Source: Pseudomonas sp. B21-056
GTDB lineage: Bacteria > Pseudomonadota > Gammaproteobacteria > Pseudomonadales > Pseudomonadaceae
Direction of reading: 5' to 3'
Length of the DNA: 64,000 nucleotides
NCBI RefSeq assembly: GCF_026016325.1
Contig: NZ_CP087203.1
Coordinates: 2,790,001-2,854,000, forward strand
In this document: positions 1-19,343 of the stretch, piece after piece
How the letters are laid out: each line of letters begins with the position of its first letter
How positions within the stretch are numbered: position 1 is the stretch's first letter
Notes under the pieces: generated by a model
The model's input: the letters and a program-made list of their open reading frames with translations, nothing else
What the model was told of the DNA's origin: nothing
The model's database searches: none
Program-made: the position numbers and the translations under genes

Positions 1-10404
<10,404 letters not shown>

Positions 10405-10462
10405 TGAAAGCGTCCTGCGTAAAAGGGGGCAACGGTGATGGCTTGGCAGTGGGAGCAGCGAC

Positions 10463-13400
10463 TCACAGGTCGGCCTCGTCCAGTTCGGCCATCAGCGCTT
10501 GCATTTCGTCGTCGGACAGGCCCGAGGCGCTGAACTCGGCACTGTCTGCCACCGGCTCGGCGGCGGATTCGGCCAGCGGTTGCGCGACCTCAGCCATGGC
10601 GGCGACGGTCTGGCGTTCGAAGACTTGTTTGGCCGAGAGCGCGATGCCTTGCTCATGGGCCTGGGCCACCACTTGCAGGCTCAGGATCGAGTCACCGCCG
10701 ATGGCGAAGAAGTTGTCGGTGACGCTCACGCTCGCCAGCTTCAAGACCTTGGCGACGATGGCTTGCAAGGTGGTTTCCATGGCGTTGCGCGGCGCGACGT
10801 GGGTGCTTTCGTCGAACTGATCCGGGTCGGGCAACTGGCGGCTGTCGAGCTTGCCGTTGGGCGTGCGTGGGAACGTCGCCAGGGTCAGCACCCGGGCCGG
10901 GACCATGTACGACGGCAGGCGCTCGCCGAGGAAGCGTTTGATCGCCTCCGAATCCGGCGCATAGCCATGGGCGGCGAGGACGTAGGCGAGCAGGCGTTTG
11001 CCGGCGGCGTGTTCCTGGACGATCACCGCGGCTTCGCGCACGTCGCTGTGGCTGCACAGTTGCCGTTCGATTTCGCCGAGTTCGATGCGGTAGCCGCGCA
11101 CTTTGACCTGGTGGTCCTTGCGCCCGAGGAACGCCAGGCGTCCGTCGGCCAGCCAGCACGCCAGGTCACCGGTGCGGTAGGCGCGGGTGCCGTCGGCCAG
11201 GGTGACGAAAGCCTTGGCGGTTTCTTCGGGTTTGTTGCGGTAGCCCCGCGCCAGGGTCGGCCCGGCGAGAACGATCTCGCCCGGTTCACCGATGCCGCAG
11301 GCCTGGTCGAACTCGTTCAGCAGGCGCAGGTCCATGCCGGCAATCGGGCGGCCGATGCTGACGCTGCGGCTCGGCTCCAACACCTCGTAACTGGCCCAGA
11401 CCGTGGCTTCGGTAGGGCCGTATTCGTTCACCAGGCGGGCCTGGGGCAGGGTCTTGCTGTGTTGCGCGACCAGTGCCGGCGGGCAGGCTTCACCGGCGAC
11501 AATCCAGCACTCGAGGCTGTCGGCGCTGCCACTGCGCTGCAATTGATCGAGCAGGGCCTGATAGAGCGATGGCAGCGACAGGCCGTGACTGACCTTGTGC
11601 TGGGCAACCAATTGCGCCAGGCGCGCCATCTCCAGCTCTTCCCCCGGCGCCGGCAGTACCAGCCGGCCACCTTGGGCCAGGGTCCAGAAGATCCCGGCGA
11701 CCGAGCTGTCGAAGGCAAACGACGACAGCAGCAGGTAGGCGCGCACCGGTGCCTCATAGGCGGCCATGCGCACCTGGGTCGAGAAACTCAGGGCGCCGTG
11801 GCTGATTTCCACGGCTTTCGGCGCGCCGGTGGAGCCCGAGGTGTAGATCAGGTAGGCGAGGGCGTTCGCGTCCGGCAGGGGCAGCGGCGGCAGCTCGCTC
11901 ACGTCTGCTTCGCCCAGGTCATCGAGCACGAAACGTTGCAGGGTGACCGGCAGGCTGTCGGCCAGTTCGGCACTGACCACAATGTGGGCGATGCCGCTGT
12001 CGGCCAGCATGTAGGCGCGACGATCGGCTGGGTAGCTCGGGTCAATCGGCACATAGGCGCCACCGGCTTTCAACACCGCGAGCATGGCGACGATGGCGGC
12101 GTTGCTGCGCGGGAACAGGATGCCGACCGGTACGTCGCGGCTGATGCCGGCGGCCACCAGTTGATGGGCCAGATGGGTTGCGCAGGCGTCGAGGCGGGCG
12201 TAGCTCAGGTCGCCGTCGGTGTCGCTGAGGGCGATGGCGTTCGGTTGCTGACGAACCTGGCGGGCAATCAAGTCCACCAGTGTCAGCGCTTCGATGGAGG
12301 GCGAGCTTGGCGCGTTGTCGATAATCGCCGATTGCAACGGTCCGCCGAGCGGCAGGTGGGACCAGGCCTGTTGCGGCTCGGCCAGGGCGCCTTGCAGCAG
12401 TTGCAGCCATTGTTCGCCAAGGCTGCGTGCGGCTTCGACGCTCAGGGTGTGATGATCATAGGTGACGCTGGCGTGCAGGCTGTCCGGCAATTGGCGCACG
12501 TTCAGGCAGGCCTTCACCGGATTCATCAGTGCATCGGCATAGCGTTCCCGGGCATCGCCCGAACGCCAGGCGAAGGCGTAGCCCGTGGTGAGATCCCGGG
12601 TGTAATAGTCTTGCCAGCCGGCGCTGCGTTCCACCGAGGCGGCCAACTGTTGGCTTTGCTGGAGCAAGGTGGCCTGGGGATCCAGGTCGATGTTCAGGGG
12701 CAGGCACTGCTCGAACACGCCCAGGACGTTGTCCAGTTCGGGACCGCGGCTTTCGTGGATCAAGGTCAGCGGGACCTGCTGCTGGCCGGCCAGTCGACCG
12801 AGCAACGCAGCCCAGGCGGCGAGCATCAACTGCGCGGTCAGGGCCGGGTGCCGGGCGAGGTCGGCGGGCAGGGCCAGTGTTTGACGGGCGGGCGCGAAGC
12901 CGGCAGCGCTGGGCGCTTCGAGGGACAACTGCAAGGCGGGCTGCTCGGCCTCGTCCAGGGTTTTCCAGAAGCTCACACCCGGATGGTCCGGTTCGTCTTC
13001 CACCAGGTTCCAGCGCCATTCGGCGTAGTCGGCGTATTGCAGGGCTTCGGACAGATCCGGCTGGGCATCTTGCAGCAGGGCGTCGGCTAGCAGTCTGAGG
13101 CTGGCGAGGTCGAAATGGCTGCCGGCGCCGGCCAGGTCCAGCACCGATACTTCATCCGCCAGTTGCACCAGGGTCATGGCCAGCGGTGTGGTCCAGTCCC
13201 GTGGCTGCGCAGCGAGGCGTGCCAGTTCGGCGTCCTGATCGGCGAGGCTGTGTCGGCGCAGATCCAACCGGGCCACCGTCAGTGTACCGGCCTCGTCGAT
13301 CACCTGCACCGGATGGCGCAGGCCTGGTACCGGCACCAGGCGGGTCCGCAGGATTTCACTGCCGGCCATCAACGCGCCCAGGCGGCTGTTCAGCGCGTCG

Positions 13401-13525
13401 ACGTCGGTCGGGCCGGACAGGGACCATTGCAGGTGGCAACCGAACGGGTGCTCGGCAGCACCCTTGATGTGGGGATACAGCGCTGCCTGTTGCGGCGAGA
13501 TACGAAAACCTTGGAGTCCGCTCAT
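10463..13525 (-). CDS. Single-module NRPS: degenerate C (interface-like) - A - T
   Basis: ATG at 13525 (MSGLQGF, GAG a few nt upstream) fits the usual start of a condensation fold better than GTG at 13585; 1020 residues. The first ~410 residues are a condensation-superfamily domain, but the HHxxxDG motif reads SHFDLAS, so the first catalytic His and the Asp are gone. Next comes a full adenylation domain (YIYTSGSTG-type core, NEYGPTE, YRTGDL) and a carrier domain with GGDSI near the C-terminus. Hand-read A code DSASIAEVW resembles histidine codes (bacitracin His: DSELTAEVC). The preceding gene product ends with an intact C domain, so C, interface, A and T together form one module split over two proteins. 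Condensation-like domains without catalysis, called interface domains, are known in siderophore NRPSs where they dock beta-hydroxylases. The predicted role is loading and in-trans beta-hydroxylation of the first residue, probably His. Confidence 0.9.
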   Translation of the reverse strand: MSGLQGFRISPQQAALYPHIKGAAEHPFGCHLQWSLSGPTDVDALNSRLGALMAGSEILRTRLVPVPGLRHPVQVIDEAGTLTVARLDLRRHSLADQDAELARLAAQPRDWTTPLAMTLVQLADEVSVLDLAGAGSHFDLASLRLLADALLQDAQPDLSEALQYADYAEWRWNLVEDEPDHPGVSFWKTLDEAEQPALQLSLEAPSAAGFAPARQTLALPADLARHPALTAQLMLAAWAALLGRLAGQQQVPLTLIHESRGPELDNVLGVFEQCLPLNIDLDPQATLLQQSQQLAASVERSAGWQDYYTRDLTTGYAFAWRSGDARERYADALMNPVKACLNVRQLPDSLHASVTYDHHTLSVEAARSLGEQWLQLLQGALAEPQQAWSHLPLGGPLQSAIIDNAPSSPSIEALTLVDLIARQVRQQPNAIALSDTDGDLSYARLDACATHLAHQLVAAGISRDVPVGILFPRSNAAIVAMLAVLKAGGAYVPIDPSYPADRRAYMLADSGIAHIVVSAELADSLPVTLQRFVLDDLGEADVSELPPLPLPDANALAYLIYTSGSTGAPKAVEISHGALSFSTQVRMAAYEAPVRAYLLLSSFAFDSSVAGIFWTLAQGGRLVLPAPGEELEMARLAQLVAQHKVSHGLSLPSLYQALLDQLQRSGSADSLECWIVAGEACPPALVAQHSKTLPQARLVNEYGPTEATVWASYEVLEPSRSVSIGRPIAGMDLRLLNEFDQACGIGEPGEIVLAGPTLARGYRNKPEETAKAFVTLADGTRAYRTGDLACWLADGRLAFLGRKDHQVKVRGYRIELGEIERQLCSHSDVREAAVIVQEHAAGKRLLAYVLAAHGYAPDSEAIKRFLGERLPSYMVPARVLTLATFPRTPNGKLDSRQLPDPDQFDESTHVAPRNAMETTLQAIVAKVLKLASVSVTDNFFAIGGDSILSLQVVAQAHEQGIALSAKQVFERQTVAAMAEVAQPLAESAAEPVADSAEFSASGLSDDEMQALMAELDEADL

Positions 13526-13636
13526 GTTCAACTCGACTGGAAAAGGGGCTTGGATCTGGAGGGCCGCACCGACGCCGGGGCTCACTGACTGAACGTCAAG
13601 GGAGCCGCTCGCGAACGCCGGGTGCGCCCGTTGAAA

Positions 13637-14683
13637 TCAAATAGCGACGTCGCTCGACAGCAGGGCCTCGGCCATGCCGGTCATGATTGCGCGCTTGCCG
13701 GTAAAGGGTTCGCGACCATGGACCGCGAGCATGTTGTCGATGAACAACACGTCGCCCTGTTGCCAGCTGAAGCGCACCAGCGAGTCGAGGTAGGCCGCTC
13801 GCAGCGCCGCCAGGACCTGCGGCTCGATGGGTTCGCCGTCGCCATAAAAGGTGTTGGTGGGCAGGTCGAGATCGCTGAAGTTGCCCTGCAGCGAATCGCG
13901 GATGTGCGGCGGCAGGGTGCTGATGTGGAAGAAGGTCGCATGGTTGAACCAGACCTCTTCACCGGTACGCGGGTGGCGCACCACGGCCGGGCCGCGTTGG
14001 CGGGTGCGCAGGCGATTGTTGTCTTTCCATTCCACTTCGATGCCGACGCTTTCGCAGTAGGCTTCGACTTCGCCGCGGTCTTCGGACTGGAATACGGACT
14101 GCCATGGCAGGCCGAAACCGTCGCCATAGTTGCGTACGTACAGCACGCCTTTGTCGCGGAAGCGTGCTTCGATCTCCGGGCTGATACCGGCCTTGACCGC
14201 ACGGGTCGAGCCGATCGGGGTTTCGCCGCCGGTCTCGGAGGGGAGCTGGCAATAGAAGAACAGTCGCAGCGGGAAGCGCGGCGAATAGGAGTGTTCGTTG
14301 TGGGGGAAAATCATCTGGTCGGCCGGGTAGTCGGTCGAGGTGTAGATGTTGCCGCCGACCCGGGTCCGGGGCGACGCGCGGAACATATATTCCAGGGCGC
14401 CCGGGGAGAGGGTGGCGATCACCTGGTCGAACTGTTCGACGGACGCCACGTTGAACCCGCGAAATAGCAGGGCACCGTATTGCAGCAGTTTTTTCTCCAG
14501 GGACTCGCGTTCGCCAGCGGCCCAGGCGACCAGATCGACACCGCTGACCGCCGGTTCGATTACCAGTGGCAGGGCATGCTCCGGGCTGAGCAGGCGCTCG
14601 GTGACCAGTTGCTGTTCCGAGACGTTCATGGCTTTGCGGCGCACGGCGCCAAGGGCGCGGGGCGATGGGGGCACGATAGACAT
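13637..14683 (-). CDS. Fe(II)/2-oxoglutarate-dependent beta-hydroxylase, TauD/SyrP family (first copy)
   Basis: 348 residues from ATG 14683 (MSIVPPSP); the open frame extends further upstream, but into the previous gene. An alternative ATG at 14629 has no visible Shine-Dalgarno. The TauD fold shows the metal triad as HNE (His128, Glu130) and a distal HGRxPFTG (His322, Arg324), with Arg331 a likely 2-oxoglutarate anchor. SyrP-type members hydroxylate Asp or His while the amino acid is tethered to an NRPS carrier, giving iron-binding beta-hydroxy residues. It lies 18 bp downstream of the loading-protein gene and just upstream of the NRPS with the interface-like domain. That placement makes it a candidate for the His-directed enzyme, but I cannot decide His versus Asp specificity from sequence alone. 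Confidence 0.9.
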   Translation of the reverse strand: MSIVPPSPRALGAVRRKAMNVSEQQLVTERLLSPEHALPLVIEPAVSGVDLVAWAAGERESLEKKLLQYGALLFRGFNVASVEQFDQVIATLSPGALEYMFRASPRTRVGGNIYTSTDYPADQMIFPHNEHSYSPRFPLRLFFYCQLPSETGGETPIGSTRAVKAGISPEIEARFRDKGVLYVRNYGDGFGLPWQSVFQSEDRGEVEAYCESVGIEVEWKDNNRLRTRQRGPAVVRHPRTGEEVWFNHATFFHISTLPPHIRDSLQGNFSDLDLPTNTFYGDGEPIEPQVLAALRAAYLDSLVRFSWQQGDVLFIDNMLAVHGREPFTGKRAIMTGMAEALLSSDVAI

Positions 14684-14700
14684 AACGGCATCCGACTCGG

Positions 14701-17700
14701 TTAAAGGGACATTGAGCGACGTTTGGCTTGCAGCATCTGGCTGCGACCGGCCAGCGTGCGGGCCTGTTGGCGCTCGCGCTGGAAGGCCTGGTCCCAGGCA
14801 TCGATGCGCTCGGCCAGCGCCGGCAACGGCTCGTCCAGCAGGTGGCGGGTTTCTTCCAGCAGGCGCGTCCACAGGTGTTGCAGGCGCAAGGCGCGGTCCT
14901 GATCGAAGTATTCGCCGCGGTACTTGAGGGTCGCGTCGAGCCCTTCGGGGCCATGCACCAGATCGAGCACCAGGTGGAAATCTCCGGGCGCTTGCGCCAC
15001 CTCCAGGGCTTGCAACTGCGCACCGGCGATGGCGGTTGGCGTGGCTCGTGACGGCTGATAGTTGAGCTTCACCTGGAACAGCGGCGAGTGACCGGGCAGG
15101 CGCTGCGGCGCCAGGGCCGAGACCACCAGGTCGAAAGGCAGGCCTTGATGGGCATAGGTCAGGCGCGCCTCATCGCGAACACGCTCAAGGAAGACCGCCA
15201 ATGTCGGTTCGCCCTGCAGGTCGCAGCACAACGTCAGCTGGTTGACGAAGAAACCGATGACGTCGTTGTGCTCCGCCAGTGGACGGCCGCTGACGTCGGT
15301 GCCCAACAGGAATCGTTGCTGGCCGCCCAGTTGCTTGAGCACCAGTTGATAGCTGGCCAGCAACAGCATGAACAAGGTCATGCCGCGTTCGCGGGCCAGC
15401 GCTGCAAGCTGCTCGCAGGTGGCCTGGGGCACGTTGAAAACCAGGCTGTGTTCGCCTGGAGTCTGGCCGCTACCGCCCAGTTCGAGCGTCTGCGGCAGGC
15501 CGGCCAGATGCTCACGCCAGAAGGCCTGTTCGGTGGCGATCCGCTGGTCGCGCCAGTGCGTGGCTTCCCATTGGGCGAAATCGAGGTATTGCACCGGCCA
15601 TCCGGCGTCCGCCGTGCCGGCCAGTTCCGCCAGCAGCACTTGCGCCGAGCGACCGTCAAAAGCGATGTGGTGCAGGGTCAGCAACAAGTCGTGCTGTTGG
15701 TTATCTTGACTCAGCAACTGCGCACGCAGCAGAGGGCCGTTGACCAGATCCACCGGCGTGGCGTGTTCACTCGCCAGGCAGTCGCGCAGTGCTTGCTGCT
15801 CGGTCTGCCCGTGCCAGTTCAACGGCACCGGCGTGGCGGGGAGAACCTGTTGTTGCGGGCCGTCCACACCATCGCGATAGACCGTGCGCAGCACGCTGTG
15901 GCGGTTGACGAGGCTGTTCAAGCGCCCGGCCAGCCCCTCGACGTCCAACGGACCGTGCAGGCTCAGGTGCAGCACCAGATTGTGGCGGGTGTCGTCCGGG
16001 TTCAGTTGGCGGAGGAACCACAGCCGGCGCTGGGCGAAGGACTGGCGGCTTTCGCTGGCGTTCGCACGCTCGGCCGAAGGGCTGTTCGGCGTCGATGGCG
16101 CACGGAGGAAATCCAGCAGGTCCTGGGCCCATTGCGCCAGGGTCTGTTCACCGAACAGGCTTTGGGTGTCGAGGTTCCAGCCCAGGTCCCGGTGCAGGCG
16201 AGCGGCGAAGTCGGCGACGCTGATGGAGTCCAGGCCTTGACCGATCAGGCTGCGATCGAAGTCTGCCGCCAGATACGGATTCACAGCGTACAAGGTCTGC
16301 TCGAGCCATTGCCGGCAAGCGGCCTGGGCGTCGTGCGCCGAGGCTTGCACAAGATGCTTGAGCTGGCTGAGGTCCAAGGCTTCGCGGCTGGCGGCGAACT
16401 GTGCACCGCTCTGGGCGATGATGCTCAACGTGCCCGCCGCCAGTTGCTTGCGCGCGCCTTGGCGGGCGATCTTGCCGCTGGTGGTCATCGGGATGGTGCC
16501 GGCTTCCACCAGCACGATCTGGTCGATGCCACAGTCGGCGGCTTCGCGCACGGCGTTCTGCATCGAGGCAAACAGTGCCGGGTGCCGCGCCGGGTCGACG
16601 AACTTGCGCTGCGGCTCGGCGACGATCACCAGTTTCTCCCGGCCCAGGGCCGGGTCCATTTCCGAAAACGCCGCGATGCGCCCGGTGCGGATGCCCGGTT
16701 CGGCATCGGTGATGGCGAATTCGATGTCGTGGGGATACAGGTTGCGCCCGTTGAGGATCAATAGATCCTTGAGCCGCCCGCAGATCACTACCTGGCCTTC
16801 GTGCATGAAACCCAGGTCGCCGGAGCGCAGGTAATGTTCGGTGGAGCCGACAATGCGTGCTTCAAAGGCTTCGCGGGTGGCTTCGGGGTTTTTCCAATAG
16901 GACTCGGCGTTGCTCGGACCCTTCAGCCAGACTTCACCGATACGATCGGCGGCGCAGCGTTCATGGGTTTGCGGGTCGACGATGGCAATGCTGTGCAAAG
17001 CCTGGGGGAAGCCACAGGCGACGAATTCGACGGCGGCGGCATCGGCGGCCGCCAGGGCCACGCGACCGCTTTCCAGCACTGCTTTGTCCAGGCGCAGCGT
17101 CACCGGCAATGCGTCTTCCGGCGTGGCACTGACACACAGCGTTGCTTCGGCCTGGCCGTAACCGGGGCTGATCGCCAACGGATTGAGGCCGCAGGCGGCA
17201 AAGCGCTGGGCGAAGGCTTGCAGGGTGCCGGGGTGGATCGGCTCGGCGCCGTTGATCGCGTGTTTCCAGGCGCTCAGGTCCAGTTGGGCGATCAGGTTGT
17301 CGCCGACCACCCGGTTGCACAGGGCATAGGCGAAATTCGGCGCGAAACTGACGGTGCCACGGTAGCGACTCAACGCCTGCAACCAGGTCGACGGTGCGTT
17401 GACGAAGGTCTGCGAAGCCATCAGGTAGCAGGGCATGCCGCTGTAGATCGGCGCCAGCAGGCCGCCGATCAGACCCATGTCGTGGTACAGCGGCAGCCAG
17501 TTGACCATGGCGCCGTGTTCATCGAAACCGTAGGCCTGGCGCATCAGCTCGACGTTGGCGATCAGGTTGCGCTGACGCACCTCGACGCCTTTGGGCGAAC
17601 CGGTGGAGCCCGAGGTGTATTGCAGGAAGGCCACGGTCGAACCGTCGATGGCCGGGCGTTGCCACTGGCTGGCCGGTGGTGTGCCCAGGTGCTGGACGGT

Positions 17701-18111
17701 CAGCACGTCGACGCGGCCCTCCACCAGGTCCCGCAAGCCTTCGCAATGATCCGCCGGGGCGAGAATCAGTGCCGGCTCGGCGTCCACCACCACATTACGC
17801 ACGCGTTCAAGGTGCCGCGGTTTGCGCGACGGTGGTGGAAACAACGGCACGGCGATCATGCCGGCATATAAGCAGGCGCAGAACGCCCGGGCGTAGTCGA
17901 GGCTGCTGGGCAGCATCAGCAACACGCGATCACCCGGCGCATAGCGCGACTGCAACGCGGCCGCCAGAGACTGGGACTGTTCGTGCAACTGGGCGAAGGT
18001 CAGGGTTTCGCCGACCGTTACGCCGTCCGGCAAAAAGTGCAGGGCAGCACGTTCCGGGAAGCGCCGGGCATTGGTTTCCAGCACTTCGATCCACTGTTTG
18101 AATGAAAACAT
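14701..18111 (-). CDS. Lipopeptide loading protein: fatty acyl-AMP ligase - carrier - condensation
   Basis: Start chosen at ATG 18111 (MFSFKQW), 8 bp after the stop of the upstream hydroxylase; 1136 residues. Residues 1 to about 575 are a fatty acyl-AMP ligase: SGSTGSPKGVE phosphate loop, PGYGQAEATL typical of FAALs, and GRLKDLLILNGRNLYPHDIE near its end. A carrier domain follows with phosphopantetheine serine 629 in GLDSIS. A condensation domain then carries an intact HHIAFDG (His814-Asp819). The family activates a fatty acid as acyl-AMP and passes it to the carrier without CoA; the C domain then acylates the first amino acid. It therefore initiates an N-acylated peptide. There is no own adenylation domain for an amino acid; the acceptor is supplied by the next NRPS in the operon. 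Chain length cannot be read; octanoyl would be expected by analogy with corrugatin. Confidence 0.93.
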   Translation of the reverse strand: MFSFKQWIEVLETNARRFPERAALHFLPDGVTVGETLTFAQLHEQSQSLAAALQSRYAPGDRVLLMLPSSLDYARAFCACLYAGMIAVPLFPPPSRKPRHLERVRNVVVDAEPALILAPADHCEGLRDLVEGRVDVLTVQHLGTPPASQWQRPAIDGSTVAFLQYTSGSTGSPKGVEVRQRNLIANVELMRQAYGFDEHGAMVNWLPLYHDMGLIGGLLAPIYSGMPCYLMASQTFVNAPSTWLQALSRYRGTVSFAPNFAYALCNRVVGDNLIAQLDLSAWKHAINGAEPIHPGTLQAFAQRFAACGLNPLAISPGYGQAEATLCVSATPEDALPVTLRLDKAVLESGRVALAAADAAAVEFVACGFPQALHSIAIVDPQTHERCAADRIGEVWLKGPSNAESYWKNPEATREAFEARIVGSTEHYLRSGDLGFMHEGQVVICGRLKDLLILNGRNLYPHDIEFAITDAEPGIRTGRIAAFSEMDPALGREKLVIVAEPQRKFVDPARHPALFASMQNAVREAADCGIDQIVLVEAGTIPMTTSGKIARQGARKQLAAGTLSIIAQSGAQFAASREALDLSQLKHLVQASAHDAQAACRQWLEQTLYAVNPYLAADFDRSLIGQGLDSISVADFAARLHRDLGWNLDTQSLFGEQTLAQWAQDLLDFLRAPSTPNSPSAERANASESRQSFAQRRLWFLRQLNPDDTRHNLVLHLSLHGPLDVEGLAGRLNSLVNRHSVLRTVYRDGVDGPQQQVLPATPVPLNWHGQTEQQALRDCLASEHATPVDLVNGPLLRAQLLSQDNQQHDLLLTLHHIAFDGRSAQVLLAELAGTADAGWPVQYLDFAQWEATHWRDQRIATEQAFWREHLAGLPQTLELGGSGQTPGEHSLVFNVPQATCEQLAALARERGMTLFMLLLASYQLVLKQLGGQQRFLLGTDVSGRPLAEHNDVIGFFVNQLTLCCDLQGEPTLAVFLERVRDEARLTYAHQGLPFDLVVSALAPQRLPGHSPLFQVKLNYQPSRATPTAIAGAQLQALEVAQAPGDFHLVLDLVHGPEGLDATLKYRGEYFDQDRALRLQHLWTRLLEETRHLLDEPLPALAERIDAWDQAFQRERQQARTLAGRSQMLQAKRRSMSL

Positions 18112-18118
18112 CTGCAAT

Positions 18119-19096
18119 TCACGCCATGGCCACGATGACCTTGCGGTCACCGGTGTAAGGATTGCGACCGTGTGCGACCAGTCGGTTGTCGAGCATCAGC
18201 ACATCGCCGGGCTGCCAGGGGAAGCTGACGGCGGTCTGGCGATAGACCTCGCGCACGCGGTCGAGCATGTCGTCGGGGATGGCCGAGCCGTCGCCGAAAT
18301 ACACATGGCGCGGCAGGTTCTCTTCACCCACCGCAGCCAGCAGGCTGGCGCGCACGCTCGGTTCGATGGCCGACACATGGAACAGGTGCGCTTGGTTGAA
18401 CCAGACCCACTCGCCGGTCTCGGGATGCTGCTGCACCGCCGCGCAACGCTGGCGGGTGCGCAGGTCGCCATCGGCTTTCCATTCCCACTCTATGTCGTTG
18501 TCCTGGCAGTAGCGCTCAACCTGGGCGCGGTCCTGGGTGTTGAAGACTTTCTCCCAGGGCAGGTCCAGGGCACCGCTGTAGTTGCGTACATAAAGCAGCT
18601 CGCGGCTGGCGAACAGCTCGCGGATCTCGGCGGGCATGCGCTGGTAGATCAGGCGACTGTCGGCAATCGGTGTCTCGCCGCCGGTTTCACTGGCCTTGAT
18701 GCAGTGGAACCAGATGCGCGAAGGCCACGGCCGGGTGTAGGCCTGCTCGTTGTGCAGGGGGATGAACTGATGGGCCGGGTATTCCGTGGAGCTGTAGACC
18801 CCGGCGAAGACTTTGCTGCGTGGCGTGGAGCCGAATTCGTAGCTGGCCAGCGGCGCGCCGAAGCTGGCGGCGAAGCGCTTGAAATCGATGGGGGTCGCCA
18901 CGTTGAAGCCGCGAAGCAAGACGCCGCCCACGGTGCTCAGCACATGGGGCAGGCGGTCGCGCAGCGCTGCGTCCAGATCGTGAATCGACTGCCCGGGCGC
19001 CGCTTGCACCAACACGGGCAACGAGTGTTCACCGCCGTCCGTGGAAGTCATTGAAAAAGGCTCGGAACGCCTGTCCAGGTGTTCGATTGAGGTCAT
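18119..19096 (-). CDS. Fe(II)/2-oxoglutarate-dependent beta-hydroxylase, TauD/SyrP family (second copy)
   Basis: Start at ATG 19096 (MTSIEHL), preceded by AGAGGA at a good distance; the longer open frame to 19219 has no ribosome site. 325 residues. The metal site is HNE (His115, Glu117) with distal HGRNPYTG (His309, Arg311); Arg318 may bind 2-oxoglutarate. It is first in the leftward biosynthetic operon, directly before the acyl-AMP ligase gene. It is clearly homologous to the enzyme at 13637 but diverged throughout, so the two probably act on different residues (one Asp, one His), as in siderophores carrying both beta-hydroxy-Asp and beta-hydroxy-His. No Asp-specific adenylation domain is visible in this window, so its target module would lie to the left. 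Confidence 0.9.
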   Translation of the reverse strand: MTSIEHLDRRSEPFSMTSTDGGEHSLPVLVQAAPGQSIHDLDAALRDRLPHVLSTVGGVLLRGFNVATPIDFKRFAASFGAPLASYEFGSTPRSKVFAGVYSSTEYPAHQFIPLHNEQAYTRPWPSRIWFHCIKASETGGETPIADSRLIYQRMPAEIRELFASRELLYVRNYSGALDLPWEKVFNTQDRAQVERYCQDNDIEWEWKADGDLRTRQRCAAVQQHPETGEWVWFNQAHLFHVSAIEPSVRASLLAAVGEENLPRHVYFGDGSAIPDDMLDRVREVYRQTAVSFPWQPGDVLMLDNRLVAHGRNPYTGDRKVIVAMA

Positions 19097-19343
19097 CCGT
19101 GTACATCCTCTTCTATCTTTTTCGACCCGTTGCAGGTCCTGAAAGCGGCGCAATAGACGCTTATGTAGGACCCGTCTGTAGTGTTTTGGATCTAATACAA
19201 GACGACATACTAGGTACAAATGAGATAGATTATCAATACTATTTATTTAATTTTTTTTTGGATTAGACTCCGCTCCGCTGGCGCCAAACAGCATTCAGCC
19301 AGCTCAAAAAAACCAAAAAATATCTGTCGCAGGGGTGCGGGGC
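19097..19343. promoter_or_regulatory. Divergent promoter region of the siderophore locus with a Fur-box-like site
   Basis: 247 bp separate the leftward biosynthetic operon from the rightward receptor gene. The centre is AT-rich, unlike its surroundings. Around 19222-19240 it reads GAGATAGATTATCAATACT, containing a perfect ATTATC Fur hexamer preceded, after one base, by a poorer forward hexamer. This would let Fur repress both directions in iron sufficiency. The match is partial and the site is a hypothesis. I see no clear iron-starvation sigma box. Confidence 0.4.

Noticed and set aside
10499..16764. Long plus-strand frames at 10499-13090 and 15088-16764
   Set aside because: Antisense shadows of the one-module NRPS and the loader protein. 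No domain structure or ribosome sites.
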